DNA of 64,000 nt from Paraburkholderia bryophila (GTDB lineage Bacteria; Pseudomonadota; Gammaproteobacteria; Burkholderiales; Burkholderiaceae): positions 4,464,001-4,528,000 of the forward strand of contig NZ_JACCAS010000001.1 of assembly GCF_013409255.1 (NCBI RefSeq). Reading direction: 5' to 3'. The notes below the pieces were generated by a model that made no database searches, was not told the origin of the DNA, and saw only the letters and a list, made by a program, of their open reading frames with translations. Both the position numbers and the translations under genes were made by a program. Shown in pieces: positions 17,680 to 26,806 of this stretch (its first letter is position 1; each line of letters starts with the position of its first letter).

Positions 17680-18495
17680 ATGAAACAACACCTCGTTCGA
17701 CGTTTTCGATGTCTTTATGCAGCGGCCGGTTTGCTCGCTGTGTCCGCGGGGGCTCACGCGCAGTCGCAGGCTTATACGAGCAGCACGGTCAATGTGCGCG
17801 CCGGTCCCGCGTCGGATTACCCGATCGTCACGCAGTTGCCCGGCGGCGTTCCGCTGACGGTGATGGGCTGTCTCAGCAACTATCAGTGGTGCGATGTCGC
17901 CGCGCCGAACCTGCGCGGTTGGGTATATGCGGGACGCCTCACTTATCCGTACCAGGGCGGCAACGTGCCGGTGATGAACTACGGCACGGTGATCGGCTTG
18001 CCGATCGTGACGTTTTCGATCGGCGCTTACTGGGGGAATTATTATCGCGGCCGGCCGTGGTATGGGCAGCAGTCGCGCTGGGCGCATCATCCGCCGCCGC
18101 CTCCGCCGCGACCCGGTGCGGGACGGCCGCCGGGCGGTGGTCGACCGGGCGGTCCGCCGCCGGGGAATGTAGGTGGTGGTCGACCGGGTGGACCGCCGCC
18201 GGGGAATGCGGGTGGTGGTCGACCGGGTGGACCGCCGCCGGGGAATGCGGGGGGTGGTCGTCCAGGTGGCCCGCCGCCGGGGAATGCGGGAGGAGGTCGA
18301 CCGGGTGGACCGCCGCCGGGGAATGCGGGTGGTGGTCGACCGGGCGGCCCGCCGCCCGGGAATGGAGGTGCCGGCCGTCCAGGCGGGCCTCAGGGCAATG
18401 CGGGTGGCCGTCCTCAAGGCGGTCCTCCGCAAGGCGGTGGAGGCAGGCCACAGGGCGGCGGCAACGGCGGTGGCCGTCCACCCGATCAGCACTGA
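17680..18495 (+). CDS. secreted SH3-domain protein with Gly/Pro-rich repeat tail
   Basis: The 271-residue product has a signal peptide (residues 1-28, cut near AGAHAQS). A bacterial SH3 domain follows (about 30-90: SSTVNVRAGPASDYPIVTQL, WCDVAAPNLRGWVYAGRL), then a tail from about residue 140 made of Gly, Pro, Arg and Asn. SH3b domains often bind peptidoglycan or mediate envelope contacts, so a periplasmic or outer-envelope role is likely. GGAGGCAG precedes the ATG at 17680. The tail is encoded by six tandem 39-bp units, so its length may vary between strains. No enzyme domain is present. Confidence 0.8.
   Translation: MKQHLVRRFRCLYAAAGLLAVSAGAHAQSQAYTSSTVNVRAGPASDYPIVTQLPGGVPLTVMGCLSNYQWCDVAAPNLRGWVYAGRLTYPYQGGNVPVMNYGTVIGLPIVTFSIGAYWGNYYRGRPWYGQQSRWAHHPPPPPPRPGAGRPPGGGRPGGPPPGNVGGGRPGGPPPGNAGGGRPGGPPPGNAGGGRPGGPPPGNAGGGRPGGPPPGNAGGGRPGGPPPGNGGAGRPGGPQGNAGGRPQGGPPQGGGGRPQGGGNGGGRPPDQH
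18133..18366 (+). repeat. six tandem 39-bp in-frame repeats
   Basis: Each unit encodes GGGRPGGPPPGN followed by V, A or G. Units start at 18133, 18172, 18211, 18250, 18289 and 18328, differ by only a few third-position or synonymous changes, and stay in frame. This is a candidate variable-number repeat. Confidence 0.85.
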
Positions 18496-18742
18496 ACGCG
18501 GGAGCGGCGCTCGCGACCGGAACGCCAGGTCTCGACGCGCCCGCTCAACCAGAAAACCTGCGACAACGACCGACACCGACACCTCGGTCCACGCAACGCG
18601 GCAAGCACCACCCATAACCGATCCGTCCGCCGACAAATCAAGTCAAATTTCATGCGTCGCGATTAAATCGCGACAGACTCGCGTAAACCCCGGTGCGCCG
18701 CGTACACTAAGCTGCCGATGTTGGATTGGGGGGAGCGCACAT

Positions 18743-21088
18743 ATGACTTGTGAAGCGACATCTGGTAGCGCGGCGGAAACCACGCCTGAGAGCACGCCGG
18801 ACAACACGCACTATCGGCCGGAACTGGCCGAGGAGATGCTGGCGTCGGAGCGCAGCGTGTTGCGGCTGATCTCGCGCAATACGCCGCTGCCCGAACTGCT
18901 CGACGAAGTCTGCCGTCACGCGGAAGCGTTGCTCGGCGGCGGCGCGTTGTGCTCGATCCTGCTGCTCGACCCCGACGGCGTGCATGTCAGGGTGGGGGGC
19001 GCCCCTTCGCTGCCGGCGCACTACAGCGCCGCGCTCGACGGCATCGTGATCGGCCCGCAGGTGGGCTCCTGCGGCACCGCGATGTACGAACGGCGCCTCG
19101 TCGCCGTCGACGATATCGAAACCGATCCGCTGTGGGCGGATTACCGGCACCTGGCGTTGCCGCTCGGCCTGCGCGCCTGCTGGTCGGTGCCGTTCGACAA
19201 CGACGCCGGCGTCGTGCTCGGCGCGTTCGCGGTGTATCACCGCACGCGGCGCCGGCCGACCGCCGAAGAAGAAACCGTGCTGCGCGACATCAGCCGCAGC
19301 GTCGGTCTGGCCGTTCAGCAGGACGCCATCTCGCAACGTCTCGAACAAAGCGAAGAACATCACCGGCTGGTGGTCGATCATCTGATCGAAGGGATCGTCG
19401 TGCAGTCGCGCGAGGGTGTCGTGCTGGCCTGCAATCCGAGCGCGCAGCGCATGTTGCGCACGACCTCGCAACTCGTCGGGCGCAGCATCCAGAGCGTCAT
19501 GAAGCGCGCCTATCACGAAGACGGCGCGCTCGTGACCGAGGCCGAACGCCCGACCGTGCGCGTACTGGCAAGCGGCGAGCCGATGCTGGGCGTCACGATC
19601 GGTCTGGAATTGATCGACGGCAACGTCGTGTGGCTCACCGAAAACGTCGTGCCGATCTTCAAGCCGGGCGACACCGTGGCGGCCTCGGTGCTGATTTCAT
19701 TTACCGACATCGGGCCGGTGCGCGAGGCGCAACGACAGCTCAAGTTTCTCGCCACTCGCGATTCGCTGACTGGTCTCTATAACCGCGCCTATCTGACCGA
19801 GCGGATGCGCGACCTGTTCAAGCCGGGCTCGGCGCCCGGCATGCCGGAACTGGCGAGCGTCGCCGTGCTGTTCGTCGACCTGGACAGCTTCAAGAAGGTC
19901 AACGACACCGCCGGCCACGAAGCCGGCGACGCCTTACTGTGCAGTGTCGCGGAACGGCTGTCGGCCTGTATCGGCCGCGACGACACGCTCGCGCGCGTGG
20001 GCGGCGACGAGTTCGTGATCCTGGTCAGCGCGTACGAAAACTCCGCGCATCTGATCGGCCTCGCGCGTCGCATTCTCGACATGATCGCGCTGCCGTTCGC
20101 GGTGGCGGACACCGAGTACTACCTGGGGGCATCGATCGGCATCAGCCTGTTTCCCGAAGACGGCCAGGACGTCGCCACGCTGATGCGCAACGCCGATTCG
20201 GCGATGTACCACGCGAAGCAGCGCGGCCGGAACAACTTCCAGTTTTTTACCGCCGAGCTCAATCAGCATCTGCAACGCCGCTTCGTGATCGAGCAGGCGT
20301 TGCGGCGCGCGCTCGCCGGCAACGAGCTGAGCCTCGTGTATCAGCCGATCGTCGATAGTCAGGACGGCCGCACGATCGGCGCGGAAGCCTTGCTGCGCTG
20401 GTACAACAGCGAGCTGGGCAACGTCTCGCCGGTCGAATTCATTCCGGTCGCGGAAGATTCGGGCCTGATCGCCGAGATCGGCGAATGGGTGCTGGCGCGC
20501 GCTTGCGAACAGGCCGCGCAGTGGCGGCAGACGCTGGCGCCCGAGTTGATCGTCGCGGTGAACCTGTCGCCCCGGCAGTTCAACGATAGCCTGCTGGAGC
20601 GGATCGAGCGCTGTCTCGCGCGCTCCGGGCTCGAACCGGCGGCGCTGGAGCTGGAGATCACCGAACGGCTGCTGATGCATGACAGCGACACCGTGCTGCC
20701 GATCTTACGCACGCTGAGCGGCATGGGCGTGCGGATTTCCGTCGACGATTTCGGCACCGGCTACTCGTCGCTGTCGTATCTGAAGCGGTTCCCGCTGCAT
20801 AACCTGAAAATCGACCGGTCGTTCGTCGCCGGCTTGCCGGATCATCGCGATTCGATCGCGATCACGCAGGCGGTGGTGGCCATGGCGCATTCGCTCGGCA
20901 TGAACGTGACCGCCGAAGGCGTCGAAACCGTCGAACAGGCGGCGTTTCTGCGGTCGATCAATTGCGACAAGCAGCAGGGCTATCTGTACAGCCGGCCCGT
21001 GGGCGCGAGCGCCTATGCCCGCGGGCTGGGCGATGCGCAGTTGGGCATGATCGACGGCGCGGTCCGGGGTGCGATTCATACGCGTTAA
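18743..21088 (+). CDS. GAF-PAS-GGDEF-EAL cyclic-di-GMP protein
   Basis: The 781-residue cytosolic protein has, in order, a GAF domain (about 35-205), a PAS domain (about 210-330), a GGDEF domain (about 345-500, GGDEF at 420-424) and an EAL domain (about 520-775, EAL at 548-550 in GAEALLRW, with DDFGTGYSSLSYL further on). Both catalytic signatures are intact, so it could make and break cyclic-di-GMP. The RxxD inhibitory site expected before GGDEF is absent (residues 411-414 read GRDD). There is no transmembrane segment. GGGGAG sits before the ATG at 18743. It is monocistronic. The signal sensed by GAF or PAS is unknown. Confidence 0.93.
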   Translation: MTCEATSGSAAETTPESTPDNTHYRPELAEEMLASERSVLRLISRNTPLPELLDEVCRHAEALLGGGALCSILLLDPDGVHVRVGGAPSLPAHYSAALDGIVIGPQVGSCGTAMYERRLVAVDDIETDPLWADYRHLALPLGLRACWSVPFDNDAGVVLGAFAVYHRTRRRPTAEEETVLRDISRSVGLAVQQDAISQRLEQSEEHHRLVVDHLIEGIVVQSREGVVLACNPSAQRMLRTTSQLVGRSIQSVMKRAYHEDGALVTEAERPTVRVLASGEPMLGVTIGLELIDGNVVWLTENVVPIFKPGDTVAASVLISFTDIGPVREAQRQLKFLATRDSLTGLYNRAYLTERMRDLFKPGSAPGMPELASVAVLFVDLDSFKKVNDTAGHEAGDALLCSVAERLSACIGRDDTLARVGGDEFVILVSAYENSAHLIGLARRILDMIALPFAVADTEYYLGASIGISLFPEDGQDVATLMRNADSAMYHAKQRGRNNFQFFTAELNQHLQRRFVIEQALRRALAGNELSLVYQPIVDSQDGRTIGAEALLRWYNSELGNVSPVEFIPVAEDSGLIAEIGEWVLARACEQAAQWRQTLAPELIVAVNLSPRQFNDSLLERIERCLARSGLEPAALELEITERLLMHDSDTVLPILRTLSGMGVRISVDDFGTGYSSLSYLKRFPLHNLKIDRSFVAGLPDHRDSIAITQAVVAMAHSLGMNVTAEGVETVEQAAFLRSINCDKQQGYLYSRPVGASAYARGLGDAQLGMIDGAVRGAIHTR

Positions 21089-21089
21089 A

Positions 21090-21130
21090 GCCGCATTGAA
21101 GCCGTACTGAAGCCGCACTGAAGCCGATTG
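21090..21130 (+). repeat. 11-bp tandem repeat after the GGDEF-EAL gene
   Basis: Nearly four copies of an 11-bp unit of the type GCCGCATTGAA begin at the last bases after the stop codon. The first three copies differ by one or two bases. No protein-coding role is evident. Confidence 0.7.
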
Positions 21131-21257
21131 TTCTGTTTGGCAAACAACTGACTTCGCTTTCCTGGTATTTATCCGGAGGCGCGGTCTCCCTACAATTCAC
21201 CCATCGAAACGTAAATGGTGCAGGGCGTCGAAGCGGCGCCGGGCGATGGGAGTTGTC

Positions 21258-21449
21258 ATGCCAGCTTTGATCAGAGATCAGCTTTACCGGCCGTCGGTGG
21301 TTCTGCCGATGGTCGCGCTCATGCAGGTGATGGTGTCGCAGGACTTCAATCTCGGCCAGGTCGGTTGGGTCGTGGCGGCGCGCGGTGCGCAGGCGGCGTT
21401 GCAACGCTCGCGCCGGCTGATTTGCGCCGCGGCCCATTGCGAGGCTTGA
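21258..21449 (+). CDS. possible small protein of unknown function
   Basis: A 63-codon frame starts at ATG 21258, six bases after GGGAG. The product (MPALIRDQLYRPSVVLPMVA...) is mildly hydrophobic in its first half (VVLPMVALMQVMV) and ends with a basic stretch. No family is recognised. It sits in the 460-base gap between the GGDEF-EAL gene and the flavin reductase with nothing opposing it. A usable ribosome site and non-biased composition make it more credible than a chance frame. Confidence 0.4.
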   Translation: MPALIRDQLYRPSVVLPMVALMQVMVSQDFNLGQVGWVVAARGAQAALQRSRRLICAAAHCEA

Positions 21450-21547
21450 GCACGCGGATAGACGGGTGAAAGAGCACCCAGCACAGGCAACCTGAAGCGC
21501 CGAGGGTAAGATGCTACGACCTGCACTCAAGCCCCTGGAGCGTTGCC

Positions 21548-22948
21548 ATGCCACAGCACTTCGACGCGGTCGTGATCGGTACGGGACAAGGCGGTTCGCC
21601 GCTGGCCGTACGCCTCGGTGAAAGCGGCCGCAAAACGGCGGTGATCGAGCGGGGCGCCTTTGGCGGGACCTGCGTGAACGTCGGCTGTACGCCGACCAAA
21701 TCTTATGTGGCCAGCGCCCGCGCGGCGCACGTGGCGCGTCATGCCGCAGAACTGGGCGTGCAGGTGAGCGGGACGGTCAGCGTCGATCTGGCGGCCGTCA
21801 AGGCGCGCAAGGACCGCATCATCGGCCAGTCGCGCGACGGCGTCGAGAAATGGCTGCGCGGCGCGGACAACGTCACGGTGTTCAACGGCCACGCGCGTTT
21901 TAGCGGCGCCCATACGCTGTCCATCAGCGGGCCGGACGGCGCGGTGATCGACGAACTCAGCGCCGACGAAATCTTCATCAACACCGGCACACGCGCCGTC
22001 GTGCCGCCGCTCGAAGGACTCGAGCGGATTCGCTACTACACCAACTCCAATCTGCTTGAACTGACGGAATTGCCGGAACATCTGGTGATTGTCGGCGGCA
22101 GCTATATCGCGCTCGAATTCGCGCAGATCTTCCGGCGCTTCGGCAGCCGGGTGACGGTGCTCGTGCGTGGCGAACGCGTGCTGACGCGCGAGGATGCCGA
22201 CTTTGCCGAGTCGGTGCGCAAGGTGCTCGACCGGGAAGGCGTGGAGTTCCGCTTCGGCGTGCAGCCTTCGCGGGTCGAGCCGCATCCGCATCGCGAGAAC
22301 GACGTGTGTATCGGCTTCGAGCAGAACGTGCCCGCGCTGGAGGCGTCGCACTTGCTGTTCGCGACCGGGCGCGAGCCGAATACCGACGACCTGGGGCTTG
22401 CCGCCGCGGGCATTGCCGTGGATAAGCACGGCACGATTCCCGTCGACGGACAACTGCGCACCACGGTGCCGGGCGTCTGGGCAATCGGCGATGTCAACGG
22501 CCGTGGTGCGTTCACCCATACGTCGTATGACGATTTTCAGATCGTCGCGGCCAATCTGATCGATGGGGGTTCGCGCAGCGTCGACACGCGCATCATGGCG
22601 TATGCGGTGTTCGTCGACCCGCCGCTGGCGCGGGTGGGGATGTCGGAGGCGGAGGTGCGCAAGGATGGGCGCGCGGCGTTGATCGCCACGATGCCGATGT
22701 CGCGAGTAGGCCGCGCGCGTGAACGCGGCGAGACGGCTGGCTTCATGAAGGTGATGGTCGACGCGCACAGCAAGCAGATTCTCGGCGCGGCGATACACGG
22801 AATTGAAGGCGATGAGGCGATTCACACGTTTATCGACATCATGACGGCGGGGGCGGCGTATCCGACGTTGCAGTTCGCGATGCATGTGCATCCGACGGTG
22901 AGCGAGCTGGTGCCGACTTTGCTGGATGGGTTGAAGGCGATGGAGTGA
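21548..22948 (+). CDS. FAD-containing disulfide oxidoreductase, mercuric-reductase-like
   Basis: The 466-residue protein is a class I pyridine nucleotide-disulfide oxidoreductase: an FAD-binding GTGQGG motif at residue 11, the redox pair C42-VNVG-C47, an NAD(P)-binding VIVGGSYIALEFAQIF region, the second FAD motif (VWAIGDVNGRGAFTH), and the C-terminal dimer segment with the catalytic HVHPTVSE. It resembles the core of MerA but lacks the N-terminal metal-binding domain and the C-terminal Cys pair that MerA needs for Hg(II). Relatives lacking those are often described only as mercuric-reductase-like. The ATG is preceded by a GGAG. The substrate is unknown. Confidence 0.88.
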   Translation: MPQHFDAVVIGTGQGGSPLAVRLGESGRKTAVIERGAFGGTCVNVGCTPTKSYVASARAAHVARHAAELGVQVSGTVSVDLAAVKARKDRIIGQSRDGVEKWLRGADNVTVFNGHARFSGAHTLSISGPDGAVIDELSADEIFINTGTRAVVPPLEGLERIRYYTNSNLLELTELPEHLVIVGGSYIALEFAQIFRRFGSRVTVLVRGERVLTREDADFAESVRKVLDREGVEFRFGVQPSRVEPHPHRENDVCIGFEQNVPALEASHLLFATGREPNTDDLGLAAAGIAVDKHGTIPVDGQLRTTVPGVWAIGDVNGRGAFTHTSYDDFQIVAANLIDGGSRSVDTRIMAYAVFVDPPLARVGMSEAEVRKDGRAALIATMPMSRVGRARERGETAGFMKVMVDAHSKQILGAAIHGIEGDEAIHTFIDIMTAGAAYPTLQFAMHVHPTVSELVPTLLDGLKAME

Positions 22949-23101
22949 GTGGGGTGAGGGCGAGCGTCGGCGTGGCAGGCGGGGCATTCGACAAAGCCTT
23001 CCCCCATCGCACATAATCGCCCTCGGCGCGGGCCGCCGGTGACGGGTCACACACACCGGCGGGTTGTGCGCCCAACCGCATTCATCATCAGGAACCGAGC
23101 G

Positions 23102-23677
23102 ATGGGCAAAGGACGAATCGAAGCCTTCAGCGATGGCGTAATCGCCATCATCATCACGATCATGGTGCTCGAATTGAAGGTGCCGGATGGTTTCGATCTG
23201 GCCGCGCTGCGTCCCGTGGTGCCGGTGTTTTGCGCGTACGTGTTGAGTTTCATCTACGTCGGCATCTACTGGAACAATCACCATCATCTGTTCCATACCG
23301 TGCAGAAGGTCAATGGCGCGGTGCTGTGGGCCAACCTGCATCTGTTGTTCTGGCTGTCGCTGCTACCGGCCGTCACGCATTGGGTCGGCGAAAACCATCT
23401 GGCCTCCTGGCCCACCGCGATGTATGGCGTCGTGCTGTTCATGTCGGCGATCGCGTATTTCATTCTGACTCGCGTGCTGATCCGCGAGCATGGCGTGGAC
23501 TCGACCATCGCCAAGGCGGTCGGCAACGACTTCAAGGGCAAGGTCTCGGTGGTGATCTATCTGGCGGGGATCGTGCTGGCTTTTGTCGTGCCGTGGGGTT
23601 CGGTGGCGATGTATACGCTCGCGGCTGCCTGGTGGCTGGTGCCGGACCGGCGCATTGAACACGTGCTGGAAGCGTAG
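23102..23677 (+). CDS. TMEM175-family (DUF1211) membrane protein, probable potassium channel
   Basis: The 191-residue protein opens with the signature helix of the bacterial TMEM175 family (RIEAFSDGVIAIIITIMVLE), whose FSDGV motif lines the pore. Five further hydrophobic segments follow (about 40-58, 70-90, 98-118, 145-165, 165-185), giving six in total as the family requires. Known members are potassium-permeable channels formed by tetramers. AGGA lies before the ATG at 23102; the frame from 23039 adds no hydrophobic or conserved residues. It has no operon partner that explains it. Confidence 0.85.
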   Translation: MGKGRIEAFSDGVIAIIITIMVLELKVPDGFDLAALRPVVPVFCAYVLSFIYVGIYWNNHHHLFHTVQKVNGAVLWANLHLLFWLSLLPAVTHWVGENHLASWPTAMYGVVLFMSAIAYFILTRVLIREHGVDSTIAKAVGNDFKGKVSVVIYLAGIVLAFVVPWGSVAMYTLAAAWWLVPDRRIEHVLEA

Positions 23678-23707
23678 GGCGGCGCGGTGGCGCTTGAGGG
23701 ATCAATC

Positions 23708-24205
23708 ATGTCTTCAGCCACACTCAACCTCGTAGCATCCGCGGTCGCTCGTATCGGCTTGATCTCCGACACGCACAACCTCGTACGTCCGGAGGCGTTG
23801 CCCTATCTCAAGGGTTGCGATGCCATCATCCACGCGGGCGACATCTGCAATCAGGCCGTGCTCGACGCGCTGACGCAAATCGCGCCCGTCACCGCCGTGC
23901 GCGGGAACAACGACACGGGCGACTGGGCCGCGTCGCTGCCGACGCACGCAAAGCTAACTGTCCACCAGGTGACGATCCTCGTCGTGCACGATATCGCTGA
24001 CGTACCCGCCGACCCGCGCAGCGAAGGCATCGGCGTGGTGGTGACCGGCCACTCGCACAAACCGTCGATCAGCGAGCGTGACGGCGTGCTGTTCGTCAAT
24101 CCGGGCAGCGCAGGCCCACGGCGTTTCAAGCTGCCGATTTCCGCCGGCATCTTGCTGGTGGACGGCGCGCACGCCAGCGCTACGTTCGATTTGCTGCTGA
24201 CATAA
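23708..24205 (+). CDS. YfcE/MJ0936-type metallophosphoesterase
   Basis: The 165-residue protein has the calcineurin-like phosphoesterase motifs in order: GLISDTHN (D and H), HAGDI, GNND and GHSHKP, which bind two metal ions. The NPGSAGPRR segment near the end is typical of the YfcE subgroup. Members hydrolyse phosphodiesters; the natural substrate is generally unknown. ATG 23708 with GAGGG upstream is favoured over a GTG at 23687. It follows the channel gene by 30 bases on the same strand, so co-transcription is likely. Confidence 0.88.
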   Translation: MSSATLNLVASAVARIGLISDTHNLVRPEALPYLKGCDAIIHAGDICNQAVLDALTQIAPVTAVRGNNDTGDWAASLPTHAKLTVHQVTILVVHDIADVPADPRSEGIGVVVTGHSHKPSISERDGVLFVNPGSAGPRRFKLPISAGILLVDGAHASATFDLLLT

Positions 24206-24210
24206 AAAAA

Positions 24211-24234
24211 CGGGCCGACATGTCTGTCGGCCCG
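24211..24234. terminator. intrinsic terminator between convergent genes
   Basis: A perfect 10-bp GC-rich stem (24211-24220 with 24225-24234) and a TGTC loop. On the minus strand it is followed by a run of seven T, so it best terminates the transporter gene that ends at 24264. It may also serve the phosphoesterase. Confidence 0.85.
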
Positions 24235-24263
24235 CTTCGTGCGATTTTCAATCAACCAATCAA

Positions 24264-25775
24264 TCAGGCACGCGCCGTTGCCGCCGCCGCATAGCCTTCA
24301 TCCATCTCCGCCGCTTCACGCTCGCCGCGCAGCACCGCATGCGCTTCCGCACGCGTCGCCACACACGGACCCGAGCCCAGCAACGGCTTGCGCGCCGTTT
24401 CACGCAGTGCGAGCACCGACACGATACCGATCAGCGACGCGCCCATCAGGTAGTACGCGGGCATCATCAGATTGCCGGTGCTGTTGACCAGCCACGCGGT
24501 CACCAGCGGCGTCGTGCCGCCAAACAGCGACACCGAAATATTGAAGCCGATCGCCAGCGCGCCATAACGGATTTTGGTCGGAAACAGCGCCGGCAGCGCC
24601 GACGGCATCACGCCGGTAAAGCACGACAGCAGCACGCCGAGAATCATCAGCCCGCTGAACACCGGCAGCACCGTGCCCATACGGATCAGCAGCAGCGCGG
24701 GGATCGACAGCGCGAACAGACCCACGCAACCGAACAGCATGACCGGCTTGCGGCCGATCGTGTCGGACAGGCGGCCGGCGGCGAGCGTCATCGGCATCAT
24801 CAGCACCATCACGAGCAGCACGAGGAACAGGCCGTGCGTTTCGTCGAAGTGCAGCGTGGCCGACAGATAGCTCGGCAGATACGACAGCGCCATGTAATCG
24901 GTGACGTTGAAAATCAGCACCAGGCCGACGCACAGCAGCAGCGGCTTCCACTGTTGCGCGAGTAACTGGCCGAACGACTGCTTCGGCACCGCTTTGTCTT
25001 CGGCTTCGCGTTGCTCGGCCTGCTTCTTGAACGCGGGCGTTTCTTCGAGCTTCATCCGGATATACAGACCCACCAGACCCAACGGACCGGCGATCAGGAA
25101 CGGCACACGCCAGCCCCACGAGAGCAGCGCGTCGTGCGAGAGCGTCGCGGTCAGCACGGCGACCGTGCCCGCGCCGAGCACGTAACCGATCAGCGTGCCG
25201 AACTCGAGAAAGCTGCCCATGAAGCCGCGGCGCTTGTCCGTCGAGAATTCGGCGATGAAGGTGGCCGCGCCGCCGTATTCGCCGCCGGTCGAGAAGCCCT
25301 GCACCAGGCGCGCGACCAGCAGCAGCATCGGTGCGAAGATGCCGATCGTCCCGTAGCTCGGAATCAGGCCGATCGCGAAGGTGCCGACCGCCATCATGAT
25401 CATGGTCATGGCCAGCACGCGTTGCCGGCCGATCCGGTCGCCCAGCGGCCCGAACACCATACCGCCCACGGGCCGCACGAGGAACGCCGCGGCGAACGTG
25501 CCGAACGTGGCGATCAATTGCGCGGCCGGACTCGCCGACGGGAAGAACACTTTGCCGAGCGTGACGGCGATGTAGCTGTACACGCCGAAATCGAACCATT
25601 CCATCGCGTTGCCGAGCGCCATGGCGCCGACGGCCCGCTTGAGGAGAGATTGGTCGACGACGGTGATGTCGTCGAGAGAGAGGCGTTGTTCTTCTTTGTG
25701 ATGTCGCCAGAAGCCGTTGCTGGAAGCGGTCAAGGTAAAAACTCCAATGACTGCGACGAAACTCATGATGCGCAT
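24264..25775 (-). CDS. MFS transporter, ProP-like metabolite:proton symporter
   Basis: The 503-residue protein has twelve hydrophobic segments and the ProP/ShiA branch signatures: LGNAMEWFDFGVYSYIA, PVGGMVFGPLGDRIGRQRVLA and the central RxxxGE-type region GFSTGGEYGGAATF. The N-terminal LSLDDITVVDQSLLKRAV parallels E. coli ProP (RDVTIIDDGKLRKAI). ProP carries proline, betaine or ectoine with protons across the inner membrane under osmotic stress; the C-terminal coiled coil of E. coli ProP is not seen here, so substrate and osmosensing are open. The start at ATG 25775 has GGCGGA upstream; the frame reaches back to 26054 but that part is compositionally random. Confidence 0.88.
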   Translation of the reverse strand: MRIMSFVAVIGVFTLTASSNGFWRHHKEEQRLSLDDITVVDQSLLKRAVGAMALGNAMEWFDFGVYSYIAVTLGKVFFPSASPAAQLIATFGTFAAAFLVRPVGGMVFGPLGDRIGRQRVLAMTMIMMAVGTFAIGLIPSYGTIGIFAPMLLLVARLVQGFSTGGEYGGAATFIAEFSTDKRRGFMGSFLEFGTLIGYVLGAGTVAVLTATLSHDALLSWGWRVPFLIAGPLGLVGLYIRMKLEETPAFKKQAEQREAEDKAVPKQSFGQLLAQQWKPLLLCVGLVLIFNVTDYMALSYLPSYLSATLHFDETHGLFLVLLVMVLMMPMTLAAGRLSDTIGRKPVMLFGCVGLFALSIPALLLIRMGTVLPVFSGLMILGVLLSCFTGVMPSALPALFPTKIRYGALAIGFNISVSLFGGTTPLVTAWLVNSTGNLMMPAYYLMGASLIGIVSVLALRETARKPLLGSGPCVATRAEAHAVLRGEREAAEMDEGYAAAATARA

Positions 25776-26381
25776 GAACGTTCCGCCACGGGTGCTGGGG
25801 AAGTGCAGTTTCGCGAGCCAAAGCGAAGGCGGCGCGCCGTCGCCGGAGCCGGCGAAGGAGCGCAATGGGCGCCAAAACGAAAACGCCCGTGCCTCGCGAG
25901 ACATCTCGCGAAAAAACACTCGTCTAGATTGTGCTTGCTGTTGCACCTGCGTGGCCGTGGAAGGGGGGCAGGTACATGAGGACGCTGGGGTGGCTGGAAG
26001 CTGGCCCACGCGCCGCTGGAAGGCTTGAAACGAAAAAGGCCGGTGTGAATTCACCGCTCACTGAGTGACATGAGGCGGGGAAGCGACCGACGAGCCTTCT
26101 TGTATAAAAACTGTTCGATTCAGGTCTGCGTGTGCCCAAAAACAGGCGCGAAACTCGCACGGCAAGCCATGTTGAAAAGAACGCGAATGAAGGTGAAATG
26201 CAGTTGGAACGACGCACATGTTAGCACGATGACAGAGGATCGCGCAAACCCAAGGCTCGGTGCAAGCCTTGGTGGGCCTGCTCAATCCCTTGCAGGGCGG
26301 GGGATTGGGCGAATTGAAACGGTATGTAAAAGCGGCTTAAAAGTGGCCCAGAAATGGACCGTTTGGAGAATTTTGGGCGAA
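25776..26381. other. intergenic region, no supported gene
   Basis: About 600 bases lie between the start of the transporter and the terminator of yggX. No open frame here has a credible start and composition. A locally AT-rich patch around 26097-26125 (TATAAAAAC on the plus strand) could hold a promoter for the transporter, but no clear -35/-10 pair was found. Confidence 0.4.
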
Positions 26382-26410
26382 AAAAATCCGCGCACGCGGC
26401 GCGGATTTTT
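26382..26410. terminator. intrinsic terminator of yggX
   Basis: A perfect 12-bp stem (26382-26393 with 26399-26410) with A and T runs on its arms, 54 bases beyond the yggX stop codon on the minus strand. Its symmetry means it could work in both directions. Confidence 0.8.
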
Positions 26411-26463
26411 GCAGGCGTCACGGGCTGCTTTAAGACCTTTTTTGCAGCGCGCAAGCGCGTCGC

Positions 26464-26739
26464 TTACTCCGCCGTTGGCGGCACATACCCTTGCGCGGTA
26501 TCCGCGCCTTCGCCGAAGAAGAACTTTTCGGTCTGCTTCATCAGATATTGGCGTGCGCGCGGATCGGCCATGTTCAGGCGGTTTTCGTTGATCAGCATGG
26601 TTTGCTGCTTCAACCACGCCTGCCAGGCTTCCTTCGAAATGCTTTCGTAGATCCGCTTGCCGAGTTCGCCGGGCAGCGGCGGGAAATCGAGGCCTTCGGC
26701 TTCTTTGCCGAGCTTCGCGCATTGAACCATACGAGTCAT
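26464..26739 (-). CDS. yggX: Fe(II)-trafficking protein YggX
   Basis: The 91-residue protein is a full-length Ygg[22 protein letters not shown] with the single conserved Cys at position 7, [31 protein letters not shown], and a C-terminal [14 protein letters not shown]. Family members are cytosolic and protect Fe-S enzymes from oxidative damage; the iron-trafficking role is debated. AAGGAG lies before the ATG. It follows argA by 67 bases on the same strand, so co-transcription is possible. Confidence 0.95.
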   Translation of the reverse strand: MTRMVQCAKLGKEAEGLDFPPLPGELGKRIYESISKEAWQAWLKQQTMLINENRLNMADPRARQYLMKQTEKFFFGEGADTAQGYVPPTAE

Positions 26740-26806
26740 GCTGTGCTTCTCCTTGAATCCTGTTATCGATGTGGGGGGGCGGGCAGTCGCCTGATCGCGG
26801 CGCTGC

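Noticed and set aside
18133..18366. Tandem repeats as a possible CRISPR array
   Set aside because: Units are contiguous, have no spacers and stay in frame inside a protein gene.
17350..18636. Antisense frame across the SH3 gene with Arg/Ser/Thr repeats
   Set aside because: It mirrors the 39-bp repeats of the sense gene. Its only real part is the first 50 residues of the LprI-like protein at the far end.
21527..23341. Minus-strand frame of 604 codons opposite the flavin reductase
   Set aside because: Antisense shadow; the sense strand has all oxidoreductase motifs.
26070..26591. Open frame of 173 codons opposite yggX and its terminator
   Set aside because: It crosses the terminator hairpin and part of yggX; no family motif is present.
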